Source: CAWGCE01 sp964480915
Lineage (GTDB): Bacteria; Planctomycetota; Planctomycetia; Pirellulales; Pirellulaceae
Direction: 5' to 3'
Assembly: GCA_964480915.1 (NCBI GenBank)
Contig: CAYZRS010000001.1
Coordinates: forward strand, 62,001-126,000
Length of the DNA: 64,000 bases
In this document: piece after piece, positions 27,172-36,643 of the stretch
Layout: every line of letters begins with the position of its first letter
Position numbering within the stretch: the stretch's first letter is position 1
The notes under the pieces: model-generated
What the model saw: only the letters and a program-made list of their open reading frames with translations
Databases searched by the model: none
Told to the model about the DNA's origin: nothing
Position numbers and translations under genes: made by a program

Positions 27172-28836
27172 ATGTCGCTCCCAGGCGCCGACAATCGCCG
27201 CTGGGAGAACGGCACCCTCAGCGCAAGGAATATGTTGCCCGTACCCGAACACCACAGGGCTGTTGAGCCCGCTGACGGGACTTTAGCGTTGTACGAGATC
27301 ATCTTCCGTCATTGGAAGACGATGGTCTGCAGCGTCCTCTGCTGCTGCGCGGTCGGCGCAGCCTACTGTTTCCTCGCGAGCAAGTCATATCAAGCCAGCG
27401 GGCGACTGCTGGTCGTGGAGAAGCTGCCGAAGTTCCTCGAGGACAGCACTAAAGTTCCCGACGCCAAGAATTTTGATAGCCTTTTCGCCACGCACCTGCA
27501 ACTCTGCGGCAGTCCCAAGATCATACAAGCCGCCATCGAACAGGAACGGCTCGATCAACTGCCCGGGATCCAGGCGAAGTCGGAACAAACGGGGTCGGTT
27601 CTTGACTACATCGCTGCCAACTTGCGAGTCAGCCGGGGCGGATCGGGGGATTCGGCCGGCGCCTTCGTCATCCAAGTCGGTTTTCAGCACACGCAGCCCG
27701 ACGAGGCACGAATCGTCGTCGCGGCGGTGATTGATTCGTATCAGCGTTACATGAAGAACTCGCCGCTCGATGGGCAGCAGGATGCACTCGGTTTCATCGC
27801 CGTGATGCGAAATGAGCTCAATCATGAGTTGGTTAAGTCGGAACAGAACGTTCGTGAATTTCTCAAAAACGCTCCTGGTGTGTGGGATCGAAACACGCTC
27901 AACAACCCGCATCGCCAGCAGATCGAATCGCTCGAATCGGAGATGACCGAACTACAGCTTCGTCGTTCAACGATTCTGTCGCGGATCAAAATTCTCAAGC
28001 AGTCGTACATCGCAAGCGACGAAAAGCCGATTACCGACTTAGAACGACTGGCGCTCATCGACGACGTCCACACGCAGCGGCTGAATCTGCTCGTTGCGGT
28101 CAAGGGAGACGAACTGTCCGGGTTCTACCAGGCGCTCTATCCACAGCGACAGGAGCAGGCAAATTCTCGTTACCAAGATCTGCTTAAGCTTCAGGTGGAA
28201 TACAAGGCCGTGGAAGAGAATCTTGGCATCGATCATCCACGTCGCCTGGACATGCAAAAACAAATCGCCGAATTGTCGGCACGGCTATCGGCCGGGGAAT
28301 CCGAACTCCAATCGACCGACAGCGGCGTCAACGTCAAGCCGAGTGACATTGTTCGCGCCTATTCGCTACTGCTGGAGCGCGACTTGCAGGATGCGAATGA
28401 GAGCATACGCTTTGTGGAAAATCAGCTCGCGGTCGAGCAACGAAAGGCCAAAGAACTGTTGGACGTTAGTTTGCAGGCCGAGTGGCTGCAGGACGAATAC
28501 GATCGCAGTCGAGAACTGTACGCGACATCCCTGAAATTGCTGAAAGAGCAAAGTCTCGTCGGTGATTTTGGCGGCTACGTCACGGAGGTGATTGCTCAGC
28601 CCATGGCAGGCAGGCTCACCTGGCCGAAGAAGCCCGTGATTCTCGCGCTCAGTTTCATTCTGGGCGTCTTCTTGGGCGCCATCCTGGCCGTCATGAGTGA
28701 CTTGGTCATTCCTTACGTCGAAGCGCGATGGGGAGTCCGGCTCGCACCGACACCGGTCGACAGCCGTCTCAATTCGACCTGGGGCGGACTGCAGGATATC
28801 TATCGACAGTTGCTCGGCGGTAAGCAGGTGTCCTAG
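27172..28836 (+). CDS. Wzz/GumC-like polysaccharide chain-length determinant
   Basis: The 554-residue inner-membrane protein has two transmembrane helices at the ends: HWKTMVCSVLCCCAVGAAYCFL around residue 45 and KPVILALSFILGVFLGAIL around residue 490. Between them lies a long periplasmic region rich in coiled coil (LNHELVKSEQNVREFLKNA, QKQIAELSARLSAGESEL). This is the Wzz/GumC fold that sets polymer length. There is no tyrosine-kinase domain or Walker box, so any kinase partner would be separate. It starts 5 nt after the GT4 gene. Confidence 0.82.
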   Translation: MSLPGADNRRWENGTLSARNMLPVPEHHRAVEPADGTLALYEIIFRHWKTMVCSVLCCCAVGAAYCFLASKSYQASGRLLVVEKLPKFLEDSTKVPDAKNFDSLFATHLQLCGSPKIIQAAIEQERLDQLPGIQAKSEQTGSVLDYIAANLRVSRGGSGDSAGAFVIQVGFQHTQPDEARIVVAAVIDSYQRYMKNSPLDGQQDALGFIAVMRNELNHELVKSEQNVREFLKNAPGVWDRNTLNNPHRQQIESLESEMTELQLRRSTILSRIKILKQSYIASDEKPITDLERLALIDDVHTQRLNLLVAVKGDELSGFYQALYPQRQEQANSRYQDLLKLQVEYKAVEENLGIDHPRRLDMQKQIAELSARLSAGESELQSTDSGVNVKPSDIVRAYSLLLERDLQDANESIRFVENQLAVEQRKAKELLDVSLQAEWLQDEYDRSRELYATSLKLLKEQSLVGDFGGYVTEVIAQPMAGRLTWPKKPVILALSFILGVFLGAILAVMSDLVIPYVEARWGVRLAPTPVDSRLNSTWGGLQDIYRQLLGGKQVS

Positions 28837-29062
28837 CGCTGGTGATCTAGCAGAACGAGCGACGTTCACCTGATCGAGTGACGGTTTCGCGAAATCTGCG
28901 AAGGACGCCGGCTCTTTCGTCGCCCCGTGTTTCCCGCCTCCGAGAGGACGCAACTCTGGCATCGTCTGATTACCAGTTCACGGTGGTGGGCGATGGCGTC
29001 GGCACGGATTGGCCACATCGAAATGCCCGTCGGGTGGTGGTTCGTCTGTTAAACTAGACGTT

Positions 29063-32000
29063 ATGACCGAATCCCTGCCACCCGAAGATATGCCGACGAC
29101 GCCACCTTCTCGCTCAGAGCGCTCGCCCGTATCGGAGCGCATTGGGCCCTACAAACTGCTACATAAAATTGGTGAAGGTGGCATGGGAGCGGTCTGGATG
29201 GCGGAACAGTTGCAGCCGGTCCGCCGCCGCGTCGCGTTGAAACTGATCAAGGCGGGGCAGGGGACGGAGGAGGTCATTGCCCGCTTCGAAGCCGAGCGAC
29301 AGGCGCTGGCGATGATGGATCATCAGAACATTGCCAAAGTACTTGATGGTGGAGTGACCGACGACGGCCGCCCGTACTTTGCGATGGAGCTCGTCAAAGG
29401 GATCGGTATTACCAAGTATTGCGATCAAACGAAGCTTTCTCTGCACGATCGCCTCAAGCTGTTCATCCCCGTGTGTCGCGCCATCCAGCATGCGCACCAG
29501 AAGGGTGTCATCCATCGAGACATCAAGCCTTCCAATGTGCTGGTGACGATGTACGACGGTCAGCCTGTCCCCAAAGTGATCGACTTCGGCCTCGCCAAGG
29601 CACTTCAGGCTTCTCAGCAGTTGACCGAAAAAACGATGTACACCGAATTTGGCAAGGTGGTGGGGACGCTGAACTATATGAGTCCTGAGCAGGCGGAAAT
29701 GAACGCTATGGATGTCGATACGCGGACCGACATCTACTCCTTGGGCGTCATGCTCTACGAATTGCTCACCGGTTCGACTCCTTTGGAAGAACGCTCCACG
29801 CGCAACAAAGCACTGTTAGAAGTCCTACTCGCGATTCGCGAATCGGAACCGCCTCGCCCCAGTTCCCGCCTGACGGAATCGGGCGACGCCGTCACTGGCA
29901 TTTCGCAGCAGCGTCAAACCGATCCGAAGAGGCTGTTGCAGATTCTCCGCGGCGACCTGGATTGGATCGTCATGAAGGCGTTGGAAAAGGATCGTACTCG
30001 CCGCTACGAAACAGCCGCCGGTCTCGCCGACGACATTGAACGTTTTCTTGACGATGAGCCGATCGAAGCTCGACCACCGACAGCGGCCTATCGGATGCAG
30101 AAAACGCTCCGAAAGCACTGGCGGTCGATCGGCGCGGCTGCCGCCATGTTGCTGGCGTTGCTGCTTGGCATCGCTGGCACGACCAACGGCATGCTGCGCG
30201 CCAGTGCTCAGCGGAAACGGGCCGAAGCGGCGCTGGTAGAAGCCCAGGAATCGACGCGACGGGCCGTCGAAGAGACCGCTCGAGCCGATGCATCCAAACG
30301 AAAAATGGAAGAGGCGCTCACCGAGGCGCAAGTCGCAAAAACGAGAGCCGAAGCAGAGCAAGATAAAGCCGATGCCGCAAAAGCGGCTGCCGAAGCTGCT
30401 TCCCTCGCGGCGAGCGAAGCGGCCCACCGGGCGGTGATGGTGAAAGATTTTCTCGTCAGCACATTTCGTAGTCCCAGTCCGGAGGTGCGAGGAGACGAAG
30501 TGACCGTTCTGGACGCCATGGCACAGGCCACCGCAGCGGCTCGCAGCGAATTGGCCAACGATCCAGCGACGCGTGTCATCATTTTGGAGGCGATTGCTGA
30601 AACGTACACGAGCCTGAACTTGTTCGAACAGGCACGGGGTGTCAGTACCGAGGCGCTCAAAATTCGTGAGTCTGGCATTGGGGATGAGCGCGATCAACTG
30701 AAGTCTCGCTTGATGGCAGCGCGACTGATCGACAATCACAAACAGCGTTACCAAGAATTGAGGAAGATTGAATCGGAAGCAGCCAAACAATTTGGTCAAG
30801 CGGACGACCTGACGATTGAAGCGCGGACTCAATTGCTCAGCTGGGAATTGTCGTTCGGTTTTTTCCCGTCGTCGCTCATCAAATTAACGAAATCATTGGA
30901 GTCGTCCCGCGAGTCCAGCGCGGAACCTGCACGCTTTCGGGAAGGCGATCTCTTTGTGGAGGTCGTCCATCGGAATATGGAATTGATGAAGTTTAGTCAA
31001 TCGAAAGACACTGCCAAAGTCAAAGAGGCCATGGCAAAGACGATTGCAAGTTACAACGAATTGGTGAGTAAGGCGCTAAAGAATTACTCGAAGTTTGAAG
31101 ACCAAGGTCTCGTGCTCGCACTGGTTCTGACCAATCGCGGCGATTTCCACCGCCGGAACGATGCGCCCCAGCAAGCCATGATCGACTTTGCGAGTGCTCA
31201 ACAGATTATCGACAGCGGGATTGGTCGAGAAAGTCATCTGGCCCATCTGAACTGGGTGAAACTCCAATCGATGCGGGCGCTGCAGGACGAGATCTTGCCC
31301 GCAGAACTGCCGGCACTCCAGGCGAAGTTCTTCGAAATCGAAGCCAATATGAATGCGACGATGATCCCGTTAATCAGGATGACCTTCGCCGGACGGAGCC
31401 AAGCACTGCTGAGGGCGTTCCTCGGCACGAGCCGGACCGATCTCGATTTTCAGCGTTTGGTACCGATCTTGGAGAATTGGTCAAAGGGATTTGCCGGCAT
31501 TCAAAGCATCTCCGCAAATTCGGAACCGATGCTGGTGGCCACTTTGTTGCGGGCCGGTCAGGTTGATGAGGCCCGCATTCTGCTGGAAGACGAACCGCTC
31601 AATCAAGTGGGAAAGGGGGACGCACTCACGGCCAGTTCGCTGGTGGCCGAAGTCTTGACGAAATGGCATGCCGAAACCGCTCAGGAGGTCTACCAAACGC
31701 TCGTCGATCGTTACATCAAGAAGCTCGGAGAAACGCATCTGCTGACTGCCAAAATACGTAGTTTTCTAGCGCAATCGTATCGGGAAACGGGTGAGTGGAC
31801 CAAGGTTGCTGAGCAGTATGAAATGGCCGTGCAAGCAATCCAAGCAAGCCAACCCAACCAGGGGGATCACGTGATTGCTGGTTTGCGCGAGGCCCTGACG
31901 GCATGGCAAGCAGCGGGGAACACGCAAGCGGCATGCGATACGGCGCAGCGCATTCTTGAAGTCTATCGCAAGCGAAATGCGAACGAGCCCGCGAAATTGG

Positions 32001-33298
32001 CCACGGCACTTCGCGAACTGGGACTGGCGTACGGCGACGACCATCGATACCTCGAAGCGATCGAGGCGTGCGAACAATCGATCGAAGAAGCGGCGAAGAT
32101 CAAGGTTCCTCACGTTGCTGGCTGGGCTGCACGATTTGCATTGGCGAGGGTGCTGACGAAAAGCGGTGACCATGACGGTGCCATTCAAACCCTCAGGCAA
32201 GTTCAACGTTGGCGGGGCGCAACCGAAGACTCGGTCGCTGGATTTCCCTATTCCCATGGCGAGGTGCTGTTGGCTTTAGCGAAAGCTCAATGGGCAAACC
32301 ACGACTATGAGGAATCGTTGGCAACGTGCGATCTGGCTTGGAGCGGCGATCAACGCGTCTCCACGAACGACGGGCGTGATATTCGCGTGCTCCAAGGACG
32401 CGTCCTGCTAGAGATGGGCCGCCCCAAGTTAGCCGAGAATGTTCTCACAGCAGCCTGGCAATCGCTCCCCGCGGACGATTTGAATGGTTCCCACGAGTTG
32501 GCAGCCGCCCTGTCGTCGATTGGAGCGGCGGTGGGAGATCACAAAGGGGCCGTTGAATGGGCAAGGAAAGCGGAAGATGACGAAGTGTTAGCGGCTGCCT
32601 TGTCGGCAGCTGGACGAGATGATGAGGCGGTTGGGCTGCTGCGCAGTCAACTCGCGGAATACGAAAACCGACGAGAGGCGAGGCCTGCTGACTTGGTCCG
32701 TCTTCAGGTTCAATTGGCGAATGCGCTGCGCAATGCAGGACGACATGGCGAATCGAGAGCAATCTGTGAACAGGTACTACGAACCCAGCCGGACCATGCC
32801 GCCGCCGCATATGGTCGGGCGTTGACGCTGCGGTTGGAAGAGAAACTCCCAGAGGCGTTGGTGGCCGCTCAAGAAGTCGTCCAGCGCTATCGAGACAGCA
32901 ATCGGCGGGATGCTTTTGCTGAGGCCTGCGGATGGGAACTATTGGCCGAAATTGAATTGCTGACCGAGGCACTCGTGGATGCGAAAGCGCATGCCTTGTC
33001 AGCAAAGAAGCAGTTGAGCCGGGTCGCCTCGGCCTTGCAACGACACCACGAATTCAACACCGATCGCATCCTCGGTCAAATCGCCATCCAGGCTGGTAAC
33101 GTCGAGGCTGGCCGAGCTTCCCTCGAGCGGGCATTCGTTGGCTTACGGTCATTTCCTTTCACCATCGAAAAATCGCTCCGCTACCGTACCGAGCAGGCAG
33201 CGTCGGCACTCCGGGCGAGTTACCAGATCGGATCAACGAGCGAGGCGGGAAAGGCTGAGGCACATGCCGAATCGGAATCCAGCCCGGCGCCCAACTGA
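29063..33298 (+). CDS. giant Hanks-type Ser/Thr protein kinase with TPR tail
   Basis: The 1,411-residue protein has a cytosolic kinase domain (about 25-310): GEGGMGAVWMA glycine loop, VALKLIK, HRDIKPSNVLV catalytic loop, and DFGLAKAL. All catalytic residues are present. A transmembrane helix follows (SIGAAAAMLLALLLGIAG), then an alanine/glutamate coiled coil and about 900 residues of TPR-like helical repeats. The ATG at 29063 is preferred to an upstream extension to 29009. It lies between the chain-length gene and the convergent exporter gene, so it might phosphorylate locus products, though planctomycetes carry many such kinases. Confidence 0.9.
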   Translation: MTESLPPEDMPTTPPSRSERSPVSERIGPYKLLHKIGEGGMGAVWMAEQLQPVRRRVALKLIKAGQGTEEVIARFEAERQALAMMDHQNIAKVLDGGVTDDGRPYFAMELVKGIGITKYCDQTKLSLHDRLKLFIPVCRAIQHAHQKGVIHRDIKPSNVLVTMYDGQPVPKVIDFGLAKALQASQQLTEKTMYTEFGKVVGTLNYMSPEQAEMNAMDVDTRTDIYSLGVMLYELLTGSTPLEERSTRNKALLEVLLAIRESEPPRPSSRLTESGDAVTGISQQRQTDPKRLLQILRGDLDWIVMKALEKDRTRRYETAAGLADDIERFLDDEPIEARPPTAAYRMQKTLRKHWRSIGAAAAMLLALLLGIAGTTNGMLRASAQRKRAEAALVEAQESTRRAVEETARADASKRKMEEALTEAQVAKTRAEAEQDKADAAKAAAEAASLAASEAAHRAVMVKDFLVSTFRSPSPEVRGDEVTVLDAMAQATAAARSELANDPATRVIILEAIAETYTSLNLFEQARGVSTEALKIRESGIGDERDQLKSRLMAARLIDNHKQRYQELRKIESEAAKQFGQADDLTIEARTQLLSWELSFGFFPSSLIKLTKSLESSRESSAEPARFREGDLFVEVVHRNMELMKFSQSKDTAKVKEAMAKTIASYNELVSKALKNYSKFEDQGLVLALVLTNRGDFHRRNDAPQQAMIDFASAQQIIDSGIGRESHLAHLNWVKLQSMRALQDEILPAELPALQAKFFEIEANMNATMIPLIRMTFAGRSQALLRAFLGTSRTDLDFQRLVPILENWSKGFAGIQSISANSEPMLVATLLRAGQVDEARILLEDEPLNQVGKGDALTASSLVAEVLTKWHAETAQEVYQTLVDRYIKKLGETHLLTAKIRSFLAQSYRETGEWTKVAEQYEMAVQAIQASQPNQGDHVIAGLREALTAWQAAGNTQAACDTAQRILEVYRKRNANEPAKLATALRELGLAYGDDHRYLEAIEACEQSIEEAAKIKVPHVAGWAARFALARVLTKSGDHDGAIQTLRQVQRWRGATEDSVAGFPYSHGEVLLALAKAQWANHDYEESLATCDLAWSGDQRVSTNDGRDIRVLQGRVLLEMGRPKLAENVLTAAWQSLPADDLNGSHELAAALSSIGAAVGDHKGAVEWARKAEDDEVLAAALSAAGRDDEAVGLLRSQLAEYENRREARPADLVRLQVQLANALRNAGRHGESRAICEQVLRTQPDHAAAAYGRALTLRLEEKLPEALVAAQEVVQRYRDSNRRDAFAEACGWELLAEIELLTEALVDAKAHALSAKKQLSRVASALQRHHEFNTDRILGQIAIQAGNVEAGRASLERAFVGLRSFPFTIEKSLRYRTEQAASALRASYQIGSTSEAGKAEAHAESESSPAPN

Positions 33299-33327
33299 CC
33301 CCGAGTTCCGGGCGTTACGTGGCTCGG

Positions 33328-34698
33328 CTAGAGTGTTTCCAAGCCGTAAGAGAAGTTGACGAAATTCAGCATCACGTTGCTGATGATCTCCCACGGCTTG
33401 TAATTGAGGATCAACAAGTCACCCGGCGCAATCAGCACTCGTTCGCTCGGATCGTCCATCGCTTTGCGCAAGTCAACGTAGATTTTCATTTGATGCTTGT
33501 AATTCAGTCGCCTGACGATAATGACATCGGTCGCAGGAATAATGTTTCCGGGTCCGCTACGGAATTGACCCGTACTGCGAGGGGCGTAGACGGGGCCGAG
33601 GTTGTTCCCCGTCGCCGCCGCGATCGCTTCGACGACATCCAGGTCCCGATCCCGATTAAGTGGGTAGCGACCGGGAGGCAAGAGACCGCCCGTCAAATAG
33701 ACATCGCCGTCGCGGCGTGGCAAAAAGACAATGTCGCCATCTTGTAGGTTCACGTCATCCGGCTTGAAGGGTAGCTCTTGGCCAAGTGGGACTTCGAGCG
33801 GTATGCGAATGAAGTTCGAGTGCTGGAGTGTCAGCATGAACGGTGGTTCGTGGGTCAGTTCTTCTTCGACATGATAGATCGCTTCCGGTGGTAGATTGTC
33901 GCCCGGAAGCTGAGTGAACCGATCGAGGTCGGTTAGCATCTGGTCCGACTGGTCGCTGGGGACTCCTTTCATTACCCAAATTTCGTTTCGGGCATCGATG
34001 CCGGGCAGCCCGCCCGTTTTCATGAGCGCGTTGAGCACGTGAGATTCGCCCGGTTCGAGATAGAGCGTCGTACCGGCCCAGCGACGGGACGTTTCGAATT
34101 GATTTGCCTGTTGGAGGCCGGGCAAGTTGTAGCGTGTGTCCTGTCGCACGACATAGACCTTGGCGGCGCGAGCGGAAATCAGACTGACTGTAACGCTATC
34201 ACGACCCGGGCGGATCAATTGCTTCTCAATGGACTACTTGTGGATCAGCAGATCTCTGACTTGGGCCAAGTTCAAACCGCGCACCAATACGGCACCGACC
34301 ATTGGCAGATGGATGGTCCCATCCGGCTCGACGGAAATCGGTTGCCCCACGAAAGGCGTAATGGGCGCGTTCTTCAGGCGAAAATTGGGGTAGTCGACCG
34401 ACGGCAACGATTCCCTTTCGCCCAGAATGTCGGCGATGTAGATACCCAGCGTGTCGCCAGTATCGACCGTGTGTACCGGAGTTGGCGGAGTCGCCAGCAG
34501 CCGGAAGTCCAATGGAATCGTCCTCGTTCGACGTTCTGCTTGCCACTCGCAAGGCAATTCTTGAGGACGAATAGCACCACGTTGAAGGGAATGGCAGCCG
34601 CAAGACATCATCCCTAAGAGCGTCAGAGCGCAGAGAAATAGCCGGTACTTTGATCGCTGAGTACGCATTTTTATTCGCGTGCGATTCATGAATTGCAT
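33328..34698 (-). pseudogene. Wza-like polysaccharide export lipoprotein interrupted by an in-frame TAG
   Basis: The frame codes for an outer-membrane polysaccharide exporter. It has a signal with lipobox-like MMSCGC, a Poly_export region (VDTGDTLGIYIADILGE, then VEPDGTIHLPMVG), and SLBB-type repeats further on (LPRRDGDVYLTGGLLPPG). One TAG codon at 34234-34236 splits it: VRDLLIHK, stop, SIEKQLIRPGRDSVTV in the same frame with no frameshift. In homologous proteins a Tyr is common at this spot, so TAC or TAT to TAG is the simplest change. It may be a real nonsense mutation, a base-call error or readthrough. The start is uncertain; ATGs at 34698, 34689 and 34668 are possible. The 3' end abuts the kinase gene. 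Confidence 0.8.
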
Positions 34699-34740
34699 GG
34701 GTGTACCGACTGCGTGGTCCGGTGGCAAATGCGGCTTCAA

Positions 34741-35129
34741 GAGCGCATTCGCGAACGTACAGCCTTGTGAAAACTAGTAAGTCGACTATGGCGCGCGGCT
34801 ACACGCCGTTTTTGGTTATCGGCGAAAGGCAGGTAAAGCTTTCGGACTATTCGGATTGTGACGTTCCCGAAGACCTTTGCGCCAGCAATGCCGTTTCTGC
34901 CAGCAACGCTGGGAGGGGACTTACCCGCTTACGGGGTAGGCACTTTTTGACGTTGATCGACCTGAACGTAGGTTTCACTAACGACCAATGGGTCATGGTG
35001 GCTGGGGTTCAAACATCCGGGAAATCCTTACCGTCAGACGCACACCACGTAGCGAATTCTGTTCAGAAATTCGGTGCGGTAATTAACGAACTCGGTCTGC
35101 CCGCAGCGGACCATGATGGAATCGGAACC
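34741..35129. other. 389-nt divergent leader before the initiating transferase gene
   Basis: The gap between the exporter and transferase genes holds promoters for both. Two structured-looking stretches are visible: a GAAA-loop region at 34820-34850 (GGCGAAAGGCAGGTAAAGC, then TTCGGACTA) and a small hairpin CCCG-CTTA-CGGG at 34924-34935 with T5 shortly after (34944-34948). An ORF runs in frame through the region from 34701, but its product there is not protein-like. Confidence 0.4.
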
Positions 35130-36620
35130 ATGGACAGCAACCCCAAGCCCCAAGACGCGACGTTTGATGAATCTTTCGTTCAGAAAGTGATTCGAGCCAT
35201 CACCTCCGAAGATTCGACTTCGGGTGAGTTGAATACGGCAAGCTACAACACGCAGTATGCACTGACCGCATTACCGCTCGTCTTAATGGATGTGTTGGCA
35301 CTCGCCATTTGTTTGCTGACGGGGATGATTGCCATGTCGGCATTCGGTGTGTTTGCTTTCGAGCAAGCCATTCCGAATGCAGTTAACGTGACCTTCGCGA
35401 TGATCATTGCTTTCATGATCTGGGGACTATATGGTCCTGGGTTGCATCCAATTTTCGAGTTTCGACAGACGACGGTTGCGTCTTCTTTCGTCTTCCTGTT
35501 GATCATCGCGACTCAGCAGACGGCCGGACAGAATGTGCAATGGGGGCTGTTCTTTTCCTATCCACTCGCGATGATCCTCGTTCCGCTCAATCGGTCCATT
35601 GCGCGACGGCTGTTGGAGAAATCGCCTTGGTGGGGCGTGAAGTGTGTCGTGATCGGTTGTCACGAACGAGTCAACTCGCTCTACAAGCAACATATTCAAA
35701 ATCAAATTCGCGGATTACGTCCGGTTGGATTTCTCGATGAAGAACTTAGCGATACCTGTGCTCCAGAGTACCGCGGACACTATTTAGGAAAACCCAGCAA
35801 AGCGACCAAGGTTCGTGAAGAATTGGGGGCCAGTTGTGCGCTCGTGCATCGTCTGGGTCGCCCCGATCACGAACTGGTAAATTTCGTCGCTGAGCAGCTA
35901 AGCGGATTTCCCTTGATCCTCATTCTGCCAGACGACCATCGTTTGCCCATGCTGTGGGCGCCGGCCGGGATGGATGGGATTTCGCTCAAAGACCGGTTAC
36001 TCCAACCCGAAGCGCAGATCACGAAACGCGTCATGGATTTGGTCGTTTCGATCTCTGCCTTGATCGCGCTATCGCCGCTGTTGGTGTTTATTACCCTGTG
36101 GCTGAAGCTGACGGACCCAGGTCCCTTGTTTTTCGGTCATCGTCGAATCGGAAAGGGGGGACGGCACTTTCCTGCGTGGAAGTTCCGTTCCATGGTCGTG
36201 AACGCCCAAGAAGTGTTGGAAGAGCATCTAGCGAAGAATCCGGAGATGCGTGCCGAATGGGAAGCGACGCAGAAGCTAAAGAACGATCCTCGCGTGACTG
36301 CAGTTGGGCGGTTTTTACGCAAAACGAGTCTCGATGAGTTGCCTCAGCTATGGAACGTCATTCGCGGTGACATGACGCTGGTGGGGCCCCGCCCAATCGT
36401 CGACAACGAAGTCGAGAAGTACGAAGAAACTTTCGAAAACTACATGCGCGTCTTGCCCGGTATCACTGGCTGGTGGCAAGTATCTGGCCGAAATCTGACG
36501 ACGTACACACGTCGTGTCGAGCTGGATGATTTCTACGTTCGCAATTGGTCGTTGTGGTTCGATCTTTACATCCTTTACCGAACGGTGAAGACCGTTCTAT
36601 TCCGTGAAGGAGCATTCTAG
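35130..36620 (+). CDS. WbaP-type polyprenyl-phosphate sugar phosphotransferase
   Basis: The 496-residue integral membrane enzyme starts polymer synthesis by moving a sugar 1-phosphate to undecaprenyl phosphate. The N-terminal half has several membrane helices and a Rossmann-like loop (GVKCVVIGCHERV). The C-terminal bacterial sugar-transferase domain has KRVMDLVVSISALIALSPLL, PLFFGHRRIGKGGRHFPAWKFRSM, RKTSLDELPQLWNV and GDMTLVGPRPI, with the reactive DE pair. I start it at the ATG at 35130, which gives the family's length; the frame is open back to 34701. It is the first gene of the plus-strand downstream operon. Confidence 0.87.
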   Translation: MDSNPKPQDATFDESFVQKVIRAITSEDSTSGELNTASYNTQYALTALPLVLMDVLALAICLLTGMIAMSAFGVFAFEQAIPNAVNVTFAMIIAFMIWGLYGPGLHPIFEFRQTTVASSFVFLLIIATQQTAGQNVQWGLFFSYPLAMILVPLNRSIARRLLEKSPWWGVKCVVIGCHERVNSLYKQHIQNQIRGLRPVGFLDEELSDTCAPEYRGHYLGKPSKATKVREELGASCALVHRLGRPDHELVNFVAEQLSGFPLILILPDDHRLPMLWAPAGMDGISLKDRLLQPEAQITKRVMDLVVSISALIALSPLLVFITLWLKLTDPGPLFFGHRRIGKGGRHFPAWKFRSMVVNAQEVLEEHLAKNPEMRAEWEATQKLKNDPRVTAVGRFLRKTSLDELPQLWNVIRGDMTLVGPRPIVDNEVEKYEETFENYMRVLPGITGWWQVSGRNLTTYTRRVELDDFYVRNWSLWFDLYILYRTVKTVLFREGAF

Positions 36621-36643
36621 GCACCCGCCTAGAGATCCGAACC

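Noticed and set aside
34226..34603. 125-codon minus-strand ORF inside the exporter gene
   Set aside because: It is in a different frame from the exporter. The exporter halves join in their own frame across the TAG, so a frameshift explanation is not needed.
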